A program made the position numbers and the translations under genes. A stretch of DNA of 55,371 bases from Bacteroidales bacterium (GTDB lineage Bacteria; Bacteroidota; Bacteroidia; Bacteroidales; UBA932). Under the pieces are notes generated by a model. That model had not been told where the DNA came from. It searched no databases and was given only the letters and a program-made list of their open reading frames with translations. The stretch spans positions 1 through 55,371 of the forward strand of contig JAILJO010000125.1 of assembly GCA_024694675.1 (NCBI GenBank), written 5' to 3'. Of the stretch, positions 25,289 to 33,980 are shown piece by piece. Each line of letters starts with the position of its first letter. Positions within the stretch are counted from its first letter, which is position 1.

Positions 25289-28200
25289 GCATTTACAGGA
25301 CATCGGTAAACAATCCGGTAACAACCGGGCTGGTCTTCCTGGCCTTTGCCATACTGGGCATATTCGCCCTCACGCGGCTTCCCGTGGACAACTTCCCGGA
25401 CGTGGAGTCCAACGTGATAATGGTCATGAGCTCGTATCCCGGGGCATCGGCGGAGGACGTCGAGAATAACCTCACGAAGCTCCTGGAGAACTCACTGAAC
25501 GGTGTTCCAAACCTGAAGGACCTGTCCTCAAACTCACGTGAGAACATCTCCATCCTCACTCTAGAATTCGAGTACGGCACTGACATAGACGAAGCCACCA
25601 ACGACGTCCGCGACAAGCTGGACATGATATCCCAGACTCTCCCGGACGGTGCCTCGCTGCCTTTCCTTTTCAAGTTCAGCGTGGACGACATGCCCATAAT
25701 GATCATGGCCGCCACCGCCAACCAGAGCGTGAGCGCCCTGGACAAGATTCTGGACGAAAGGGTGGCAACGCCCCTTGCCAGAGTCTCCGGCGTGGGCCAG
25801 ATCAGTGTTGCAGGTGCCCCCAAGAGGGAAATCCAGGTGTACTGCGACCCCAGCAAACTGGAAGCCTACAAGCTGTCCATCCCCGCAATTTCCCAGATAA
25901 TTGCGGCAGAGAACCGCAACATCCCCTCCGGCAGCATCGACATCGGCTCGGATACCTATACACTACGTATCAAGAAGGAGTTCCAGGACCCGTCGGAGCT
26001 TCTGGACGTAGTCCTGGGCAGTTTTGGGGGCGGTACCATATACCTGAGGGACGTGGCCCGAGTGGTTGACGATGTTGAGGAGAAGTCCCAGGAATCCTAC
26101 ACGAACGGCGTGCGCGGCGCCCAGATTATTATCCAGAAACAGTCCGGTTACAATACCGTGGAGGTTATCCGGAGGGTCAAGGCGGAGATGAAAAGGCTGG
26201 AGCACAACCTTCCCTCGGATATCAGGATAACCACAGTCGTAGACAACTCGGACAATATTATCCGCACTATCGACTCCCTCAAGGAGACCATCCTCATCAC
26301 CTTCCTGGTGGTTATGCTGGTGGTGTTCCTTTTCCTTGGCAGGTTCAAAGGCACCATGATAGTGGTCCTTTCCATCCCTATCGCCCTTCTGGCATCCCTG
26401 CTGTACCTCTTTGCAACGGGCAATACCCTCAACATCATCTCCATGAGCGCACTGTCCATAGCCATAGGCATGGTGGTGGACGATGCCATCGTGGTCCTGG
26501 AGAACGTATCGTCCCATCTGGAGAGGGGTGAGAAACCCAAGGAAGCGGCCGTGCACGGAACTGCTGAAGTGGGTATTTCCGTCATAGCGTCCACCCTTAC
26601 CATGCTGTGCGTGTTCCTGCCCCTGACCATGATCAAGGGCATGGCCGGCATCATGTTCAAGCAGCTGGGCTGGATAGTGTCCATCATCATGATAGTCTCT
26701 ACCACGGCGGCACTTACCCTTGTTCCCATGCTGTGTTCGGTGCTCCTTAATAACAAGCCAAACAACAATAAGATATACAAGGCTATATTCGGCCCCGTGA
26801 ACAAGGTCCTTGACGCCCTCTCTGCCGGGTATTCACGCCTTATCGGCTGGTGCATGAACCACAAGAAGCTCATTCTTGCGGTGGCTGTGGTTATCTTCGC
26901 CGTGGTAATGGCCGTCTACGTGCCCAGGATGAAGACGGAGTATTTCCCCAACTCCGACGCCGGCCGCATGCAGGCAACCATAGAGCTGCCAATCGGAACA
27001 GCCCAGGACGTCACGCGCGACGTCGCCTCCAGGATTTATGCCAAACTTGCCTCCGATATTCCGGAAATCAAGGTCCTGAGCTACCGATTCGGCCAGGCCG
27101 ATTCGGACAACGCCTTCGCCTCCATGCGCCAGAACGGCACCTACCTCATAACCATGAACATCAACGTAGGGTCCATGGAGAACCGCGAGCGAACCGTATC
27201 GGAGATTGCCGATATAGTCAGGGCGGACCTTCGCCTGTTCCCGGAAATCAACAAGTTCAATGTGTCCGAAGGCGGCGGCATGGGCGGCCGTGCATCGGTC
27301 CAGCTTGAAATATACGGTTACGATTTCGGGGAGACGGAGGCCGCTGCCAGGGAGGTGCGCGAAAGGATGATGGCCAGCGGACTGTTTGTCCAGGCCATCC
27401 TCTCCAGGGACCAGTATACTCCTGAGTACGAGGTAGACTTCGACAGGGAAAAACTGGCACTGAACGGCCTGTCTTCCGTAACTGCAGCCGCTGCCGTTTC
27501 TGCGGCAATGTCAGGTTCCGTGGGGTCATACTACCGCGAGGACGGTGAAGAGTACAATATAAGGGTTCGATATGCCCCCGAGTTCCGCACCGGCATTGAA
27601 GACATAGAGAACATCACCATCTTCAACTCCCAGGGACGCGGAATCAAGGTGAAGGACCTTGGACGCATAGTGGAATCCAAGGTTCCCCCCACCATCCAGC
27701 GCAAGAACCGTGACCGCTATATTTCCGTCACCGGCATACTTGCCCAGGGCAAATCCCTCAGCGACGGCGTGGACTTCGTCAACGCCTCCCTGTCGCAGGC
27801 GCCTCTGCCCCAGGGGCTGAGCTGGCAGATAGGCGGAGACTACGAAGACCAGCAGGACATGTTCTCCGACATGATACTCCTTGCAGTCCTTATCATTGTC
27901 CTGGTTTATATGGTCATGGCCTCGCAGTTCGAGTCCTTCCTTGGTCCTTTCGTAATAATGTTTTCCATCCCCTTCGCCCTTGTGGGCGTGGCGCTTGGCA
28001 ACATGGCAGCGGGCCTTGCCGTGGGCGTCATGTCGCTGATAGGCATAATCATCCTTCTGGGTATCGTCGTGAAAAACGGTATCGTGCTCATTGACTACAC
28101 CATCCTGTGCCAGGAGAGGGGAATGAGCGTGAGGGAATCGTCGGTGACAGCGGCGCGCAGCCGTCTCCGTCCCATCCTCATGACCACCCTCACCACGGTC

Positions 28201-28401
28201 CTTGGCATGCTCCCCATGGCCATTGGACGCGGCGAAGGCTCTGAAATGTGGAACGGCCTTGGAACCACGGTTGCGTGGGGCCTGTCCATCTCTACCCTCA
28301 TTACCCTTATCCTTATTCCGGTGCTTTACTGCGGTCTTACGGAACACATTGAAAGGAGAAAAGCAAAAAAAACGGCGCGCGCTGAAACGAATCAACTATA
28401 A
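25285..28401 (+). CDS. RND efflux permease (AcrB/HAE1 type)
   Basis: The 1038-residue pump has the RND layout: helix 1, a large periplasmic domain, helices 2-7, a second periplasmic domain and helices 8-12. The proton-relay motif is present in helix 4 (MVVDDAIVVLENV), with the usual LPVDNFPDVE near the N-terminus and MASQFESFLGPFVIMFSIPFA in the second half. It exports small hydrophobic compounds using the proton gradient. Substrates cannot be inferred. A PG0541-like gene follows 23 bases later, as in Porphyromonas-type efflux operons. Confidence 0.95.
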   Translation: MSIYRTSVNNPVTTGLVFLAFAILGIFALTRLPVDNFPDVESNVIMVMSSYPGASAEDVENNLTKLLENSLNGVPNLKDLSSNSRENISILTLEFEYGTDIDEATNDVRDKLDMISQTLPDGASLPFLFKFSVDDMPIMIMAATANQSVSALDKILDERVATPLARVSGVGQISVAGAPKREIQVYCDPSKLEAYKLSIPAISQIIAAENRNIPSGSIDIGSDTYTLRIKKEFQDPSELLDVVLGSFGGGTIYLRDVARVVDDVEEKSQESYTNGVRGAQIIIQKQSGYNTVEVIRRVKAEMKRLEHNLPSDIRITTVVDNSDNIIRTIDSLKETILITFLVVMLVVFLFLGRFKGTMIVVLSIPIALLASLLYLFATGNTLNIISMSALSIAIGMVVDDAIVVLENVSSHLERGEKPKEAAVHGTAEVGISVIASTLTMLCVFLPLTMIKGMAGIMFKQLGWIVSIIMIVSTTAALTLVPMLCSVLLNNKPNNNKIYKAIFGPVNKVLDALSAGYSRLIGWCMNHKKLILAVAVVIFAVVMAVYVPRMKTEYFPNSDAGRMQATIELPIGTAQDVTRDVASRIYAKLASDIPEIKVLSYRFGQADSDNAFASMRQNGTYLITMNINVGSMENRERTVSEIADIVRADLRLFPEINKFNVSEGGGMGGRASVQLEIYGYDFGETEAAAREVRERMMASGLFVQAILSRDQYTPEYEVDFDREKLALNGLSSVTAAAAVSAAMSGSVGSYYREDGEEYNIRVRYAPEFRTGIEDIENITIFNSQGRGIKVKDLGRIVESKVPPTIQRKNRDRYISVTGILAQGKSLSDGVDFVNASLSQAPLPQGLSWQIGGDYEDQQDMFSDMILLAVLIIVLVYMVMASQFESFLGPFVIMFSIPFALVGVALGNMAAGLAVGVMSLIGIIILLGIVVKNGIVLIDYTILCQERGMSVRESSVTAARSRLRPILMTTLTTVLGMLPMAIGRGEGSEMWNGLGTTVAWGLSISTLITLILIPVLYCGLTEHIERRKAKKTARAETNQL

Positions 28402-28424
28402 TTTGCATCTTAATATTTGTGAAT

Positions 28425-28718
28425 ATGAAAGCACTTTTTGTAGCGTATAACCAGGCCTACAATCAGGAGATAGTGGATCTTCTTGAAAAACTGGGCCAGA
28501 GGGGATACACAGTGTGGGAGGAAACAGGCGGCAGAGGTACCCTGGACGGGGAACCGCACCTTGGGAACCACGCCTGGCCAACACAGAACCACGCCCTGTT
28601 TTCCGTTATGGAAGACGGCCTTGCAAAGAAGGTTCTGGAAAGCCTGAGGGAAGTGGATGCTTCAAATCCCAGACTGGGACTGAAAGCATATATTCTTCCG
28701 GTGGAAGATACGTTATAA
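28425..28718 (+). CDS. PG0541-family transporter-associated protein
   Basis: The 97-residue soluble protein begins MKALFVAYNQAYNQEIVDLL and has GYTVWEETGGRGT and HAWPTQNHALFSVMED. Its position right after the RND permease and its sequence match the small conserved proteins that accompany TolC-adaptor-permease operons in Bacteroidales. The alternating beta-alpha-beta pattern is ferredoxin-like and could act as a PII-like regulatory subunit. That function is inferred from fold only. The ATG at 28425 is chosen over a GTG two codons upstream. Confidence 0.8.
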   Translation: MKALFVAYNQAYNQEIVDLLEKLGQRGYTVWEETGGRGTLDGEPHLGNHAWPTQNHALFSVMEDGLAKKVLESLREVDASNPRLGLKAYILPVEDTL

Positions 28719-28729
28719 AAAAAATTGCT

Positions 28730-28737
28730 TATATTTG
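28730..28737 (+). promoter_or_regulatory. -7 box (TATATTTG) of trxA
   Basis: TATATTTG lies 21 bases before the trxA ATG at 28759, the usual distance for a short leader. No clear -33 element is seen. Confidence 0.5.
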
Positions 28738-28758
28738 CACACTAGCGCATTGATAATT

Positions 28759-29073
28759 ATGGCCAAAGTCGCAACAAATACCAACTTTCAGGAGCTCCTC
28801 CAGGACAGCAAACTTGTCGTGGTAGACTTCTGGGCTACATGGTGTGGCCCCTGCAGAATGCTCTCTCCCATCCTTGATGAGGTAGAGGAAGAAATGGCAG
28901 ACAAAATTTCCGTCGTCAAGGTAAATGTGGACGATGCAGACCAGATTGCCATGCAGTACCGCATAATGAGCATCCCCACCCTCCTGTTCTTCAAGAACGG
29001 CCAGGTTGTGGACAAGACTGTTGGTGCAATGCCCAAGAACGTTTTAGTAGAAAAAATCAACTCAAATATCTAA
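28759..29073 (+). CDS. trxA: Thioredoxin
   Basis: The 104-residue protein has the thioredoxin fold with the active site WCGPC (Cys29, Cys32) in VVVDFWATWCGPC and the cis-proline in MSIPTLLFFKNG. It lacks a signal peptide and acts as a cytoplasmic dithiol reductant. The ATG at 28759 follows the promoter box; 8 upstream in-frame codons have no family support. The beta-barrel gene begins 6 bases later. Confidence 0.96.
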   Translation: MAKVATNTNFQELLQDSKLVVVDFWATWCGPCRMLSPILDEVEEEMADKISVVKVNVDDADQIAMQYRIMSIPTLLFFKNGQVVDKTVGAMPKNVLVEKINSNI

Positions 29074-29079
29074 CCTGTC

Positions 29080-29745
29080 ATGAAGAAATTTTTTGCTATC
29101 ATCGCAGTTGCAATGGCTTCCGTAATGGTTGCCAATGCCCAGATTGGTATTGTAGCCGGTTTCGGTTCCAGCACCACCACCATCAATGAAGAAGACCTCC
29201 TCGCTAACCTGAACGGTGTTAACGACTATCATCTTGGTCTCGCCTTCAAGCTTCCCCTCCCCTTCGGTTTCGCAATCCAGCCGGAACTCCTCTATCAGAT
29301 CAAGGGCGCAGACCTTGGCCAGGTAGTCAACGGTGAAAAGCAGGCTGACGCTGCAGCTGAGGAATTCAAATTCAATGACGGTTTTGCAGAACTGAACCTG
29401 GGTGTTCAGTGGGGTCTTGACCTCGTCGCTTTCCGTCCCTTCGTTTTCGCAAAGCCTTTCATCGGCTATAGGATTAATGAAGGTGAAGTAGAACAGTTCA
29501 GCGAAGATACTGAAAAGGCTCTTAACGAGGCAAAGAACGAGCTTGAGTATGGCTTCTCCATCGGTGCCGGTCTTGACCTCCTTGAGCACTTCCAGCTTTC
29601 AGTAGAGGTTTTCAAGAACCTTGGCGCTCTCTACAATGCAGACGGTGAGATCAATGCTTCCAAGGAAGACATTCCTGATACCAATAAGCTCACTGACCTC
29701 TCCAACTACGGCGGTATCAAGGTTTCCCTCGGCTTCTTCTTCTAG
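29080..29745 (+). CDS. Outer-membrane beta-barrel protein (PorT-like fold)
   Basis: The 221-residue protein has a signal peptide (about 1-21, ending VANAQ) and then alternating amphipathic strands: YHLGLAFKLPLPFGFAIQPELLYQ, FAELNLGVQWGL and the closing strand YGGIKVSLGFFF with a terminal Phe. This fits the OMP_b-brl_2 type of small 8-stranded barrels common in Bacteroidota. No specific function can be assigned. It lies between trxA and the polyprenyl synthase gene, 3 bases before the latter. Confidence 0.82.
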   Translation: MKKFFAIIAVAMASVMVANAQIGIVAGFGSSTTTINEEDLLANLNGVNDYHLGLAFKLPLPFGFAIQPELLYQIKGADLGQVVNGEKQADAAAEEFKFNDGFAELNLGVQWGLDLVAFRPFVFAKPFIGYRINEGEVEQFSEDTEKALNEAKNELEYGFSIGAGLDLLEHFQLSVEVFKNLGALYNADGEINASKEDIPDTNKLTDLSNYGGIKVSLGFFF

Positions 29746-29748
29746 CAG

Positions 29749-30741
29749 ATGAAGTCCAAGGCGCAAGTCTCGGAAATCAAAGAGTCGCTCCATCCGTATC
29801 TTGAACGGGTGGAGCGACTCATTGTAGATTACCTCCAGAGTGACATCGAGCTCCTGAACGCCACCAACCAATGGCTCAGGCAGAGGCCCGGCAAGATGCT
29901 GAGGCCCATTCTGAGCCTGCTTGCTGCCGGTGCTGCGGGAGGTATCAACGAGGACTCCGTCCGCTTTGCGGCAGCGTCGGAGCTCCTTCACAACGCAACC
30001 CTTCTCCATGACGACGTGGTGGACGGCGCAAAGGAGAGAAGGGGTGCGCCTACGGTTTCCTCGCTCCTGAACAGCGAGGCGTCCGTCCTCATTGGTGATT
30101 ACTGGCTGGTTAAGTGCATGCAGGTAATCCTGGCATCGTCCCAGAAGGCGGACAGGGTGATACGTATCTTCGCAAAAACCCTTGCAGACCTTGCTGAGGG
30201 AGAGATCCTGCAGCTCCAGAAGGCCAGTGATGCAAGCACTACCGAGGAGGATTACCTGAGGATTATTTACTGCAAGACGGCCTCCCTTTTCGAGGCCTCT
30301 GCACTTGCCGCAGCTGTTTCTGCCGGCGCTCCGGACAGGGTGGAGAACGCCCTTTCCGCCTATGCCAGGAACCTTGGCCTGGCCTTCCAGATAAAGGACG
30401 ATATCTTCGACTACACCGCCCCCGAAGCGGAGGTTGGGAAGCCGGTGGGCATAGACCTTCTGGAGCAGAAGATAACCCAGCCGCTTCTGTGTGCGCTGGA
30501 GGTGGCCTCGCCGGAGGAGGAAGCTGCCATCCGCGAAAAGGTGAAGTCCGTCATGGACAATCCATCCCTCTCAGCGGAAATACGCGCCTTCGTGATAGAG
30601 AAGGACGGCGTCTCGGCAGCTGCCCGGAAACTGGATTCTTACATCGAAAAATCAATTTCTTGCCTGGAAACTCTTTCAGATTCGCCGGAAAAATTGTATC
30701 TTGCAAAACTTGCCCGTTATGTGGGTGAGCGTAGTGTCTGA
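29749..30741 (+). CDS. Polyprenyl diphosphate synthase (long-chain, octaprenyl/heptaprenyl type)
   Basis: The 330-residue all-helical prenyltransferase has both aspartate-rich motifs: DDVVD at residues 88-92 (first, after LLHNATLLH) and DDIFD at 217-222 (second, FQIKDDIFDY). GKMLRPIL matches the diphosphate-binding GKRLRP region. It elongates a prenyl chain for menaquinone side chains. Small residues before the first motif suggest a long product, but exact chain length needs assay. The TGA/ATG overlap with the next gene implies coupling. Confidence 0.93.
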   Translation: MKSKAQVSEIKESLHPYLERVERLIVDYLQSDIELLNATNQWLRQRPGKMLRPILSLLAAGAAGGINEDSVRFAAASELLHNATLLHDDVVDGAKERRGAPTVSSLLNSEASVLIGDYWLVKCMQVILASSQKADRVIRIFAKTLADLAEGEILQLQKASDASTTEEDYLRIIYCKTASLFEASALAAAVSAGAPDRVENALSAYARNLGLAFQIKDDIFDYTAPEAEVGKPVGIDLLEQKITQPLLCALEVASPEEEAAIREKVKSVMDNPSLSAEIRAFVIEKDGVSAAARKLDSYIEKSISCLETLSDSPEKLYLAKLARYVGERSV

Positions 30742-31730
30742 TGCAACGTGTTTTCGGGAATACTGAGGTGGTTGCCGCCCTTCACGCAATGGTGGAGAGC
30801 GGGCGCGTTCCGCATGCCATACTTTTCCATGAAGACGACGGTGCCGGGGCTTTCCCCATCGTCCTTAACTTCCTGGAGGAGTTGTACGGAGGGTCGCCCA
30901 GAGTACAGAAGCTCATTCATCCGGACATACATTTCGTGTTCCCGGTGGCGGGGGAGAAAAACCCCGTTTCACTGCAGTTTGCGGCCCCTTTCCGGGAGTT
31001 GGCGCTGGAGAATCCATACTTTAAGGAGAACCAGCTGTACCAGGCAATCGGGATAGAAGGGAAGCAGGGGAACATCTCCGTGGTGGAGGCCCGTTCCATA
31101 TTGGAGAGGCTGTCGCTTTCCGCGGTGGAAGGCGGTTACCGGACGGTGGTCATGTACCTGCCGGAAAAGATGAACGCCGCGGCGGGGAATGCGCTTCTGA
31201 AGATGGTTGAGGAGCCTCCGCAGAATACGCTCTTCGCCATGATTACGCACGCTCCGGAGAAGGTTCTCACAACCATATCGTCCCGGTGCCTGCACTTGAG
31301 GGTAATGCCGCTTTCGGCAGAGGCGGAGAGGGAGGTTCATGCAGAGGAAAGCGCCGCAAATACGGTGCTGCTGGACTTTTTCTATGACCTTATGCAGGCG
31401 GTGCTGTCCAGAGATATGCTTGGAGCTCTGGAAACGGGGGAGGCGCTTGCGGACCTCAAAGTGAGGGAGCAGCAGAAGGCTTTCTGCTCTCTGGCTTCCA
31501 GGGAACTCCGTTCCATTTTCCTCCTGCAGCAGAAGATGCCGCGCCTGGCGTCGGTGGCTCCGGAGAGGGAAGAAATGACAGCGAAGATTGCCGGAGCGGT
31601 GAAGCCGGCTTTTCCCCGCTATGCCATGGGCTGCCTGGACCGCGCCCAGCAGATGCTGGAGAGAAATGTGAACCAGAAAATTATCTTTACCAATTTGGTA
31701 AGTCAAATATATACTTATGGAATACGATAG
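30741..31730 (+). CDS. holB: DNA polymerase III subunit delta'
   Basis: The 329-residue clamp-loader subunit has the expected MNAAAGNALLKMVEEPPQNT block and the SRC motif ISSRCLHLRV. The Walker-A position is degenerate (HEDDGAGAFP), consistent with delta' being a non-ATP-hydrolysing subunit and usual in Bacteroidota. It overlaps the end of the prenyl synthase gene by one base and the start of ricT by 14. The gene order holB-ricT is common in this phylum. Confidence 0.87.
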   Translation: MQRVFGNTEVVAALHAMVESGRVPHAILFHEDDGAGAFPIVLNFLEELYGGSPRVQKLIHPDIHFVFPVAGEKNPVSLQFAAPFRELALENPYFKENQLYQAIGIEGKQGNISVVEARSILERLSLSAVEGGYRTVVMYLPEKMNAAAGNALLKMVEEPPQNTLFAMITHAPEKVLTTISSRCLHLRVMPLSAEAEREVHAEESAANTVLLDFFYDLMQAVLSRDMLGALETGEALADLKVREQQKAFCSLASRELRSIFLLQQKMPRLASVAPEREEMTAKIAGAVKPAFPRYAMGCLDRAQQMLERNVNQKIIFTNLVSQIYTYGIR

Positions 31731-32859
31731 CGAGACCACTCATTTCGACTGTTTCCGCGGTTGCAGCGTAACCGTTGACGAGGAAACCCTCGAAAAGGAG
31801 ATAAAATACAGGCCCGGATGCTGCAAGCTGGAGGTGTACGATGTCCTTAAAGGCATCCCCCAGGAGCAGTGGAACAATTACTTTGAGGTGCGTTTCAAGA
31901 ATACCAGGAAGGGAATTTACGTGAACGCATCGGGCCAGAGCATCAAGATGGGAGACCTGGTGGTGGTTGAAGCCGCTACGGGTCACGACCTTGGAATAGT
32001 CACCCTTGACGGTCCAATCGTGGGCCGCCAGATGAAATGCCGCGGCATAGATCCGGAAACTCAGGAACTTAAGAAAATCTACCGCAAAGCCCGTCCCTTC
32101 GACATCCAGCGCTGGCAGGACGCCATAGCCCGCGAGCAGGAGACAATGATCCGTTCCCGCGTCCTTGCCGCCAACCTTGGCCTGGAGATGAAAATTGGCG
32201 ACGTGGAGTTCCAGGGAGACGGCACTAAGGCCATATTCTACTATATTGCCGATGGCCGCGTAGACTTCCGTCAGCTCATTAAGGACTTTGCGGAAGAATT
32301 CCATATCCGTGTGGAGATGAAGCAGATTGGCGCCCGCCAGGAAGCCGGGCTCATAGGCGGCCTGGGCGTCTGCGGCCGTGAACTCTGCTGCGCAAATTAC
32401 ATCACTGAATTCAAGTCCATAGCAACCTCCGCCGCGCGTGTCCAGGACCTTTCCCTGAATCCCCAGAAGCTTGCCGGCCAGTGCGGAAAACTGAAGTGCT
32501 GCCTCAATTATGAGGTTGAGGCATATCTTGACGCGCAGTCAAAGCTTCCCCGCGTCCTGGAACCCCTGGAGTTGGAGGACGGCCAGGCTTTCCTTGTGAA
32601 GACTGACATCCTTGCCCAGAAGATGTATTTCTCCTATGAGAAGGGCTCCCTTGTCAACGTCCACTGCCTCACGGCCGATGAAGTCCGCGAGATCCAGGCC
32701 ATGAACCGCCGCGGTGAAAAGCCCGCCACGCTGCGTGAGGAGGCCGTTTCTTCGCCTGAATTCGTCTCCGCAGTGGGTGACGATGCCATCAACCGCTTCG
32801 ATCCTGAGAAGAAGAAAAAGCGCCGCAAGAACAAGAACCGCCGTAATGGGACACGGTAA
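31717..32859 (+). CDS. ricT: PSP1-domain protein, RicT/YaaT-like regulatory Fe-S complex subunit
   Basis: The 380-residue protein holds a PSP1 domain (about 70-200) and the cysteine-rich RicT core GGLGVCGRELCCANYI followed by GQCGKLKCCLNYE. These cysteines coordinate Fe-S clusters in the Bacillus RicA-RicF-RicT complex, which affects RNase Y activity. The Bacteroidota role is not established. A further Cys pair occurs early (YRPGCCKLEV). The C-terminus is a Lys/Arg-rich tail that overlaps the trmB start by 14 bases. Confidence 0.88.
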   Translation: MEYDSETTHFDCFRGCSVTVDEETLEKEIKYRPGCCKLEVYDVLKGIPQEQWNNYFEVRFKNTRKGIYVNASGQSIKMGDLVVVEAATGHDLGIVTLDGPIVGRQMKCRGIDPETQELKKIYRKARPFDIQRWQDAIAREQETMIRSRVLAANLGLEMKIGDVEFQGDGTKAIFYYIADGRVDFRQLIKDFAEEFHIRVEMKQIGARQEAGLIGGLGVCGRELCCANYITEFKSIATSAARVQDLSLNPQKLAGQCGKLKCCLNYEVEAYLDAQSKLPRVLEPLELEDGQAFLVKTDILAQKMYFSYEKGSLVNVHCLTADEVREIQAMNRRGEKPATLREEAVSSPEFVSAVGDDAINRFDPEKKKKRRKNKNRRNGTR

Positions 32860-33640
32860 ACTCAAAAAGTTTGCAGAAAACGAGACCTTCCGCTGCCTTC
32901 TCCAGCCGGCGGCTTCGGATGTGTTGGTAAAGGGTTCCCGGGAGCTGGTCCTGAACGACCATCCCATAAAGGGAAACTGGGGCCGGGAGATGTTTGGTAA
33001 CAGCAATCCTATCGTCCTTGAACTTGGATGCGGCGGGGGAGAATACACCATAGCCCTTGCCCAGAGGCATCCTGAAATCAATTACATAGGTGTTGATATC
33101 AAGGGCGCCCGGCTCTGGAAGGGTGCAAAATATGCCACTGAGAATGCACTTCCAAATGTGGCCTTTTTACGCACCCGCATAGAGTTCATAACCGCCTTCT
33201 TTGGCCCCTCCGAGGTCTCGGAAATCTGGCTTACCTTCTCCGACCCCCAGCTCCACGGCTCAGAGAATTCCCGCCTCTCTTCCCCCATGTTCCTGGCCCG
33301 CTACCGTTCCTTCCTTCGCCCCGGAGGCATCGTCCACCTCAAAACCGACTCCCGCTTCCTGTACGAATACACAATGTCTGTGGTCAAGGCCAATGCCTTG
33401 TCAATAATCAAGTCAAGTATTGACGTCTATTCTGAAAAAGACTTGAATCCTGAAGTCACCGGTGTCCAAACATTCTATGAGAAGATGTTCCTGGAAATGG
33501 GGCTGCCAATCACGTATATGGCCTTTGTGATAGACCACGACGGCCCGTACGTGTACCCCACGGACTTCGACGCGGATCACTGGCTTGAGGTAGAAGGCCC
33601 CCGCAGAAGTTTCTCCCATCAACCCGCTGCAAAACAGTAG
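32846..33640 (+). CDS. trmB: tRNA (guanine-46-N7)-methyltransferase
   Basis: The 264-residue protein has the TrmB SAM-binding motif LELGCGGGEYTIALA, YIGVDIKGARLWKGAK, the catalytic-region IWLTFSDPQLHGSEN, RYRSFLRPGGIVHLKTDS and the C-terminal VTGVQTFYEKMF, matching the family TxYE motif. It makes m7G46 in tRNA variable loops. The ATG at 32846 is chosen because the family alignment begins near MGHGKLKKFAEN; the longer frame runs inside ricT. Confidence 0.93.
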   Translation: MGHGKLKKFAENETFRCLLQPAASDVLVKGSRELVLNDHPIKGNWGREMFGNSNPIVLELGCGGGEYTIALAQRHPEINYIGVDIKGARLWKGAKYATENALPNVAFLRTRIEFITAFFGPSEVSEIWLTFSDPQLHGSENSRLSSPMFLARYRSFLRPGGIVHLKTDSRFLYEYTMSVVKANALSIIKSSIDVYSEKDLNPEVTGVQTFYEKMFLEMGLPITYMAFVIDHDGPYVYPTDFDADHWLEVEGPRRSFSHQPAAKQ

Positions 33641-33648
33641 AATTTTGT

Positions 33649-33656
33649 TATCTTTG
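33649..33656 (+). promoter_or_regulatory. -7 box (TATCTTTG) of the MerR gene
   Basis: TATCTTTG lies 6 bases before the ATG at 33663, again so close that the transcript would be nearly leaderless. No -33 element is evident. Confidence 0.45.
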
Positions 33657-33662
33657 TACACT

Positions 33663-33980
33663 ATGGCAAAGATGATATATTCTATGGGCGAAGTCGCTGA
33701 GATTCTTGGCGAAAATGTTTCCGCAGTAAGGTATTGGAGCAATTACTTCGAGCGTTTCGTGAAGCCGGAGCGCAATGGTAAAGGAAACCGTCTGTTCCAT
33801 CCTGAAGACATAGATGTCCTTAAGCAGATTCAGTATCTCCTCAAGACCAAGGGCATGACGCTGGACGGCGCCATGGCGGTACTCAAGGAAGAGCGCCGCG
33901 GGGTGGAGTCTAAGGTCAAGGCTTTGGACATCCTCAAAGGCATAAAGGCCGATCTGGAGGCGGTCCGTAAAGTCTTATGA
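33663..33980 (+). CDS. MerR-family transcriptional regulator
   Basis: The 105-residue protein has a winged helix-turn-helix (YSMGEVAEILGENVSAVRYWSNYF, then GNRLFHPEDIDVLKQIQYLL) and a short C-terminal helix. It lacks a metal- or drug-binding domain, as in the small MerR proteins common in Bacteroidota. The target is unknown. It is coupled to the Nif3 gene by an ATGA overlap. Confidence 0.9.
   Translation: MAKMIYSMGEVAEILGENVSAVRYWSNYFERFVKPERNGKGNRLFHPEDIDVLKQIQYLLKTKGMTLDGAMAVLKEERRGVESKVKALDILKGIKADLEAVRKVL

Noticed and set aside
30741..31730. Degenerate Walker A in delta' read as gene decay
   Set aside because: Delta' does not need ATP hydrolysis and Bacteroidota members commonly have a degenerate loop; the SRC motif is intact.
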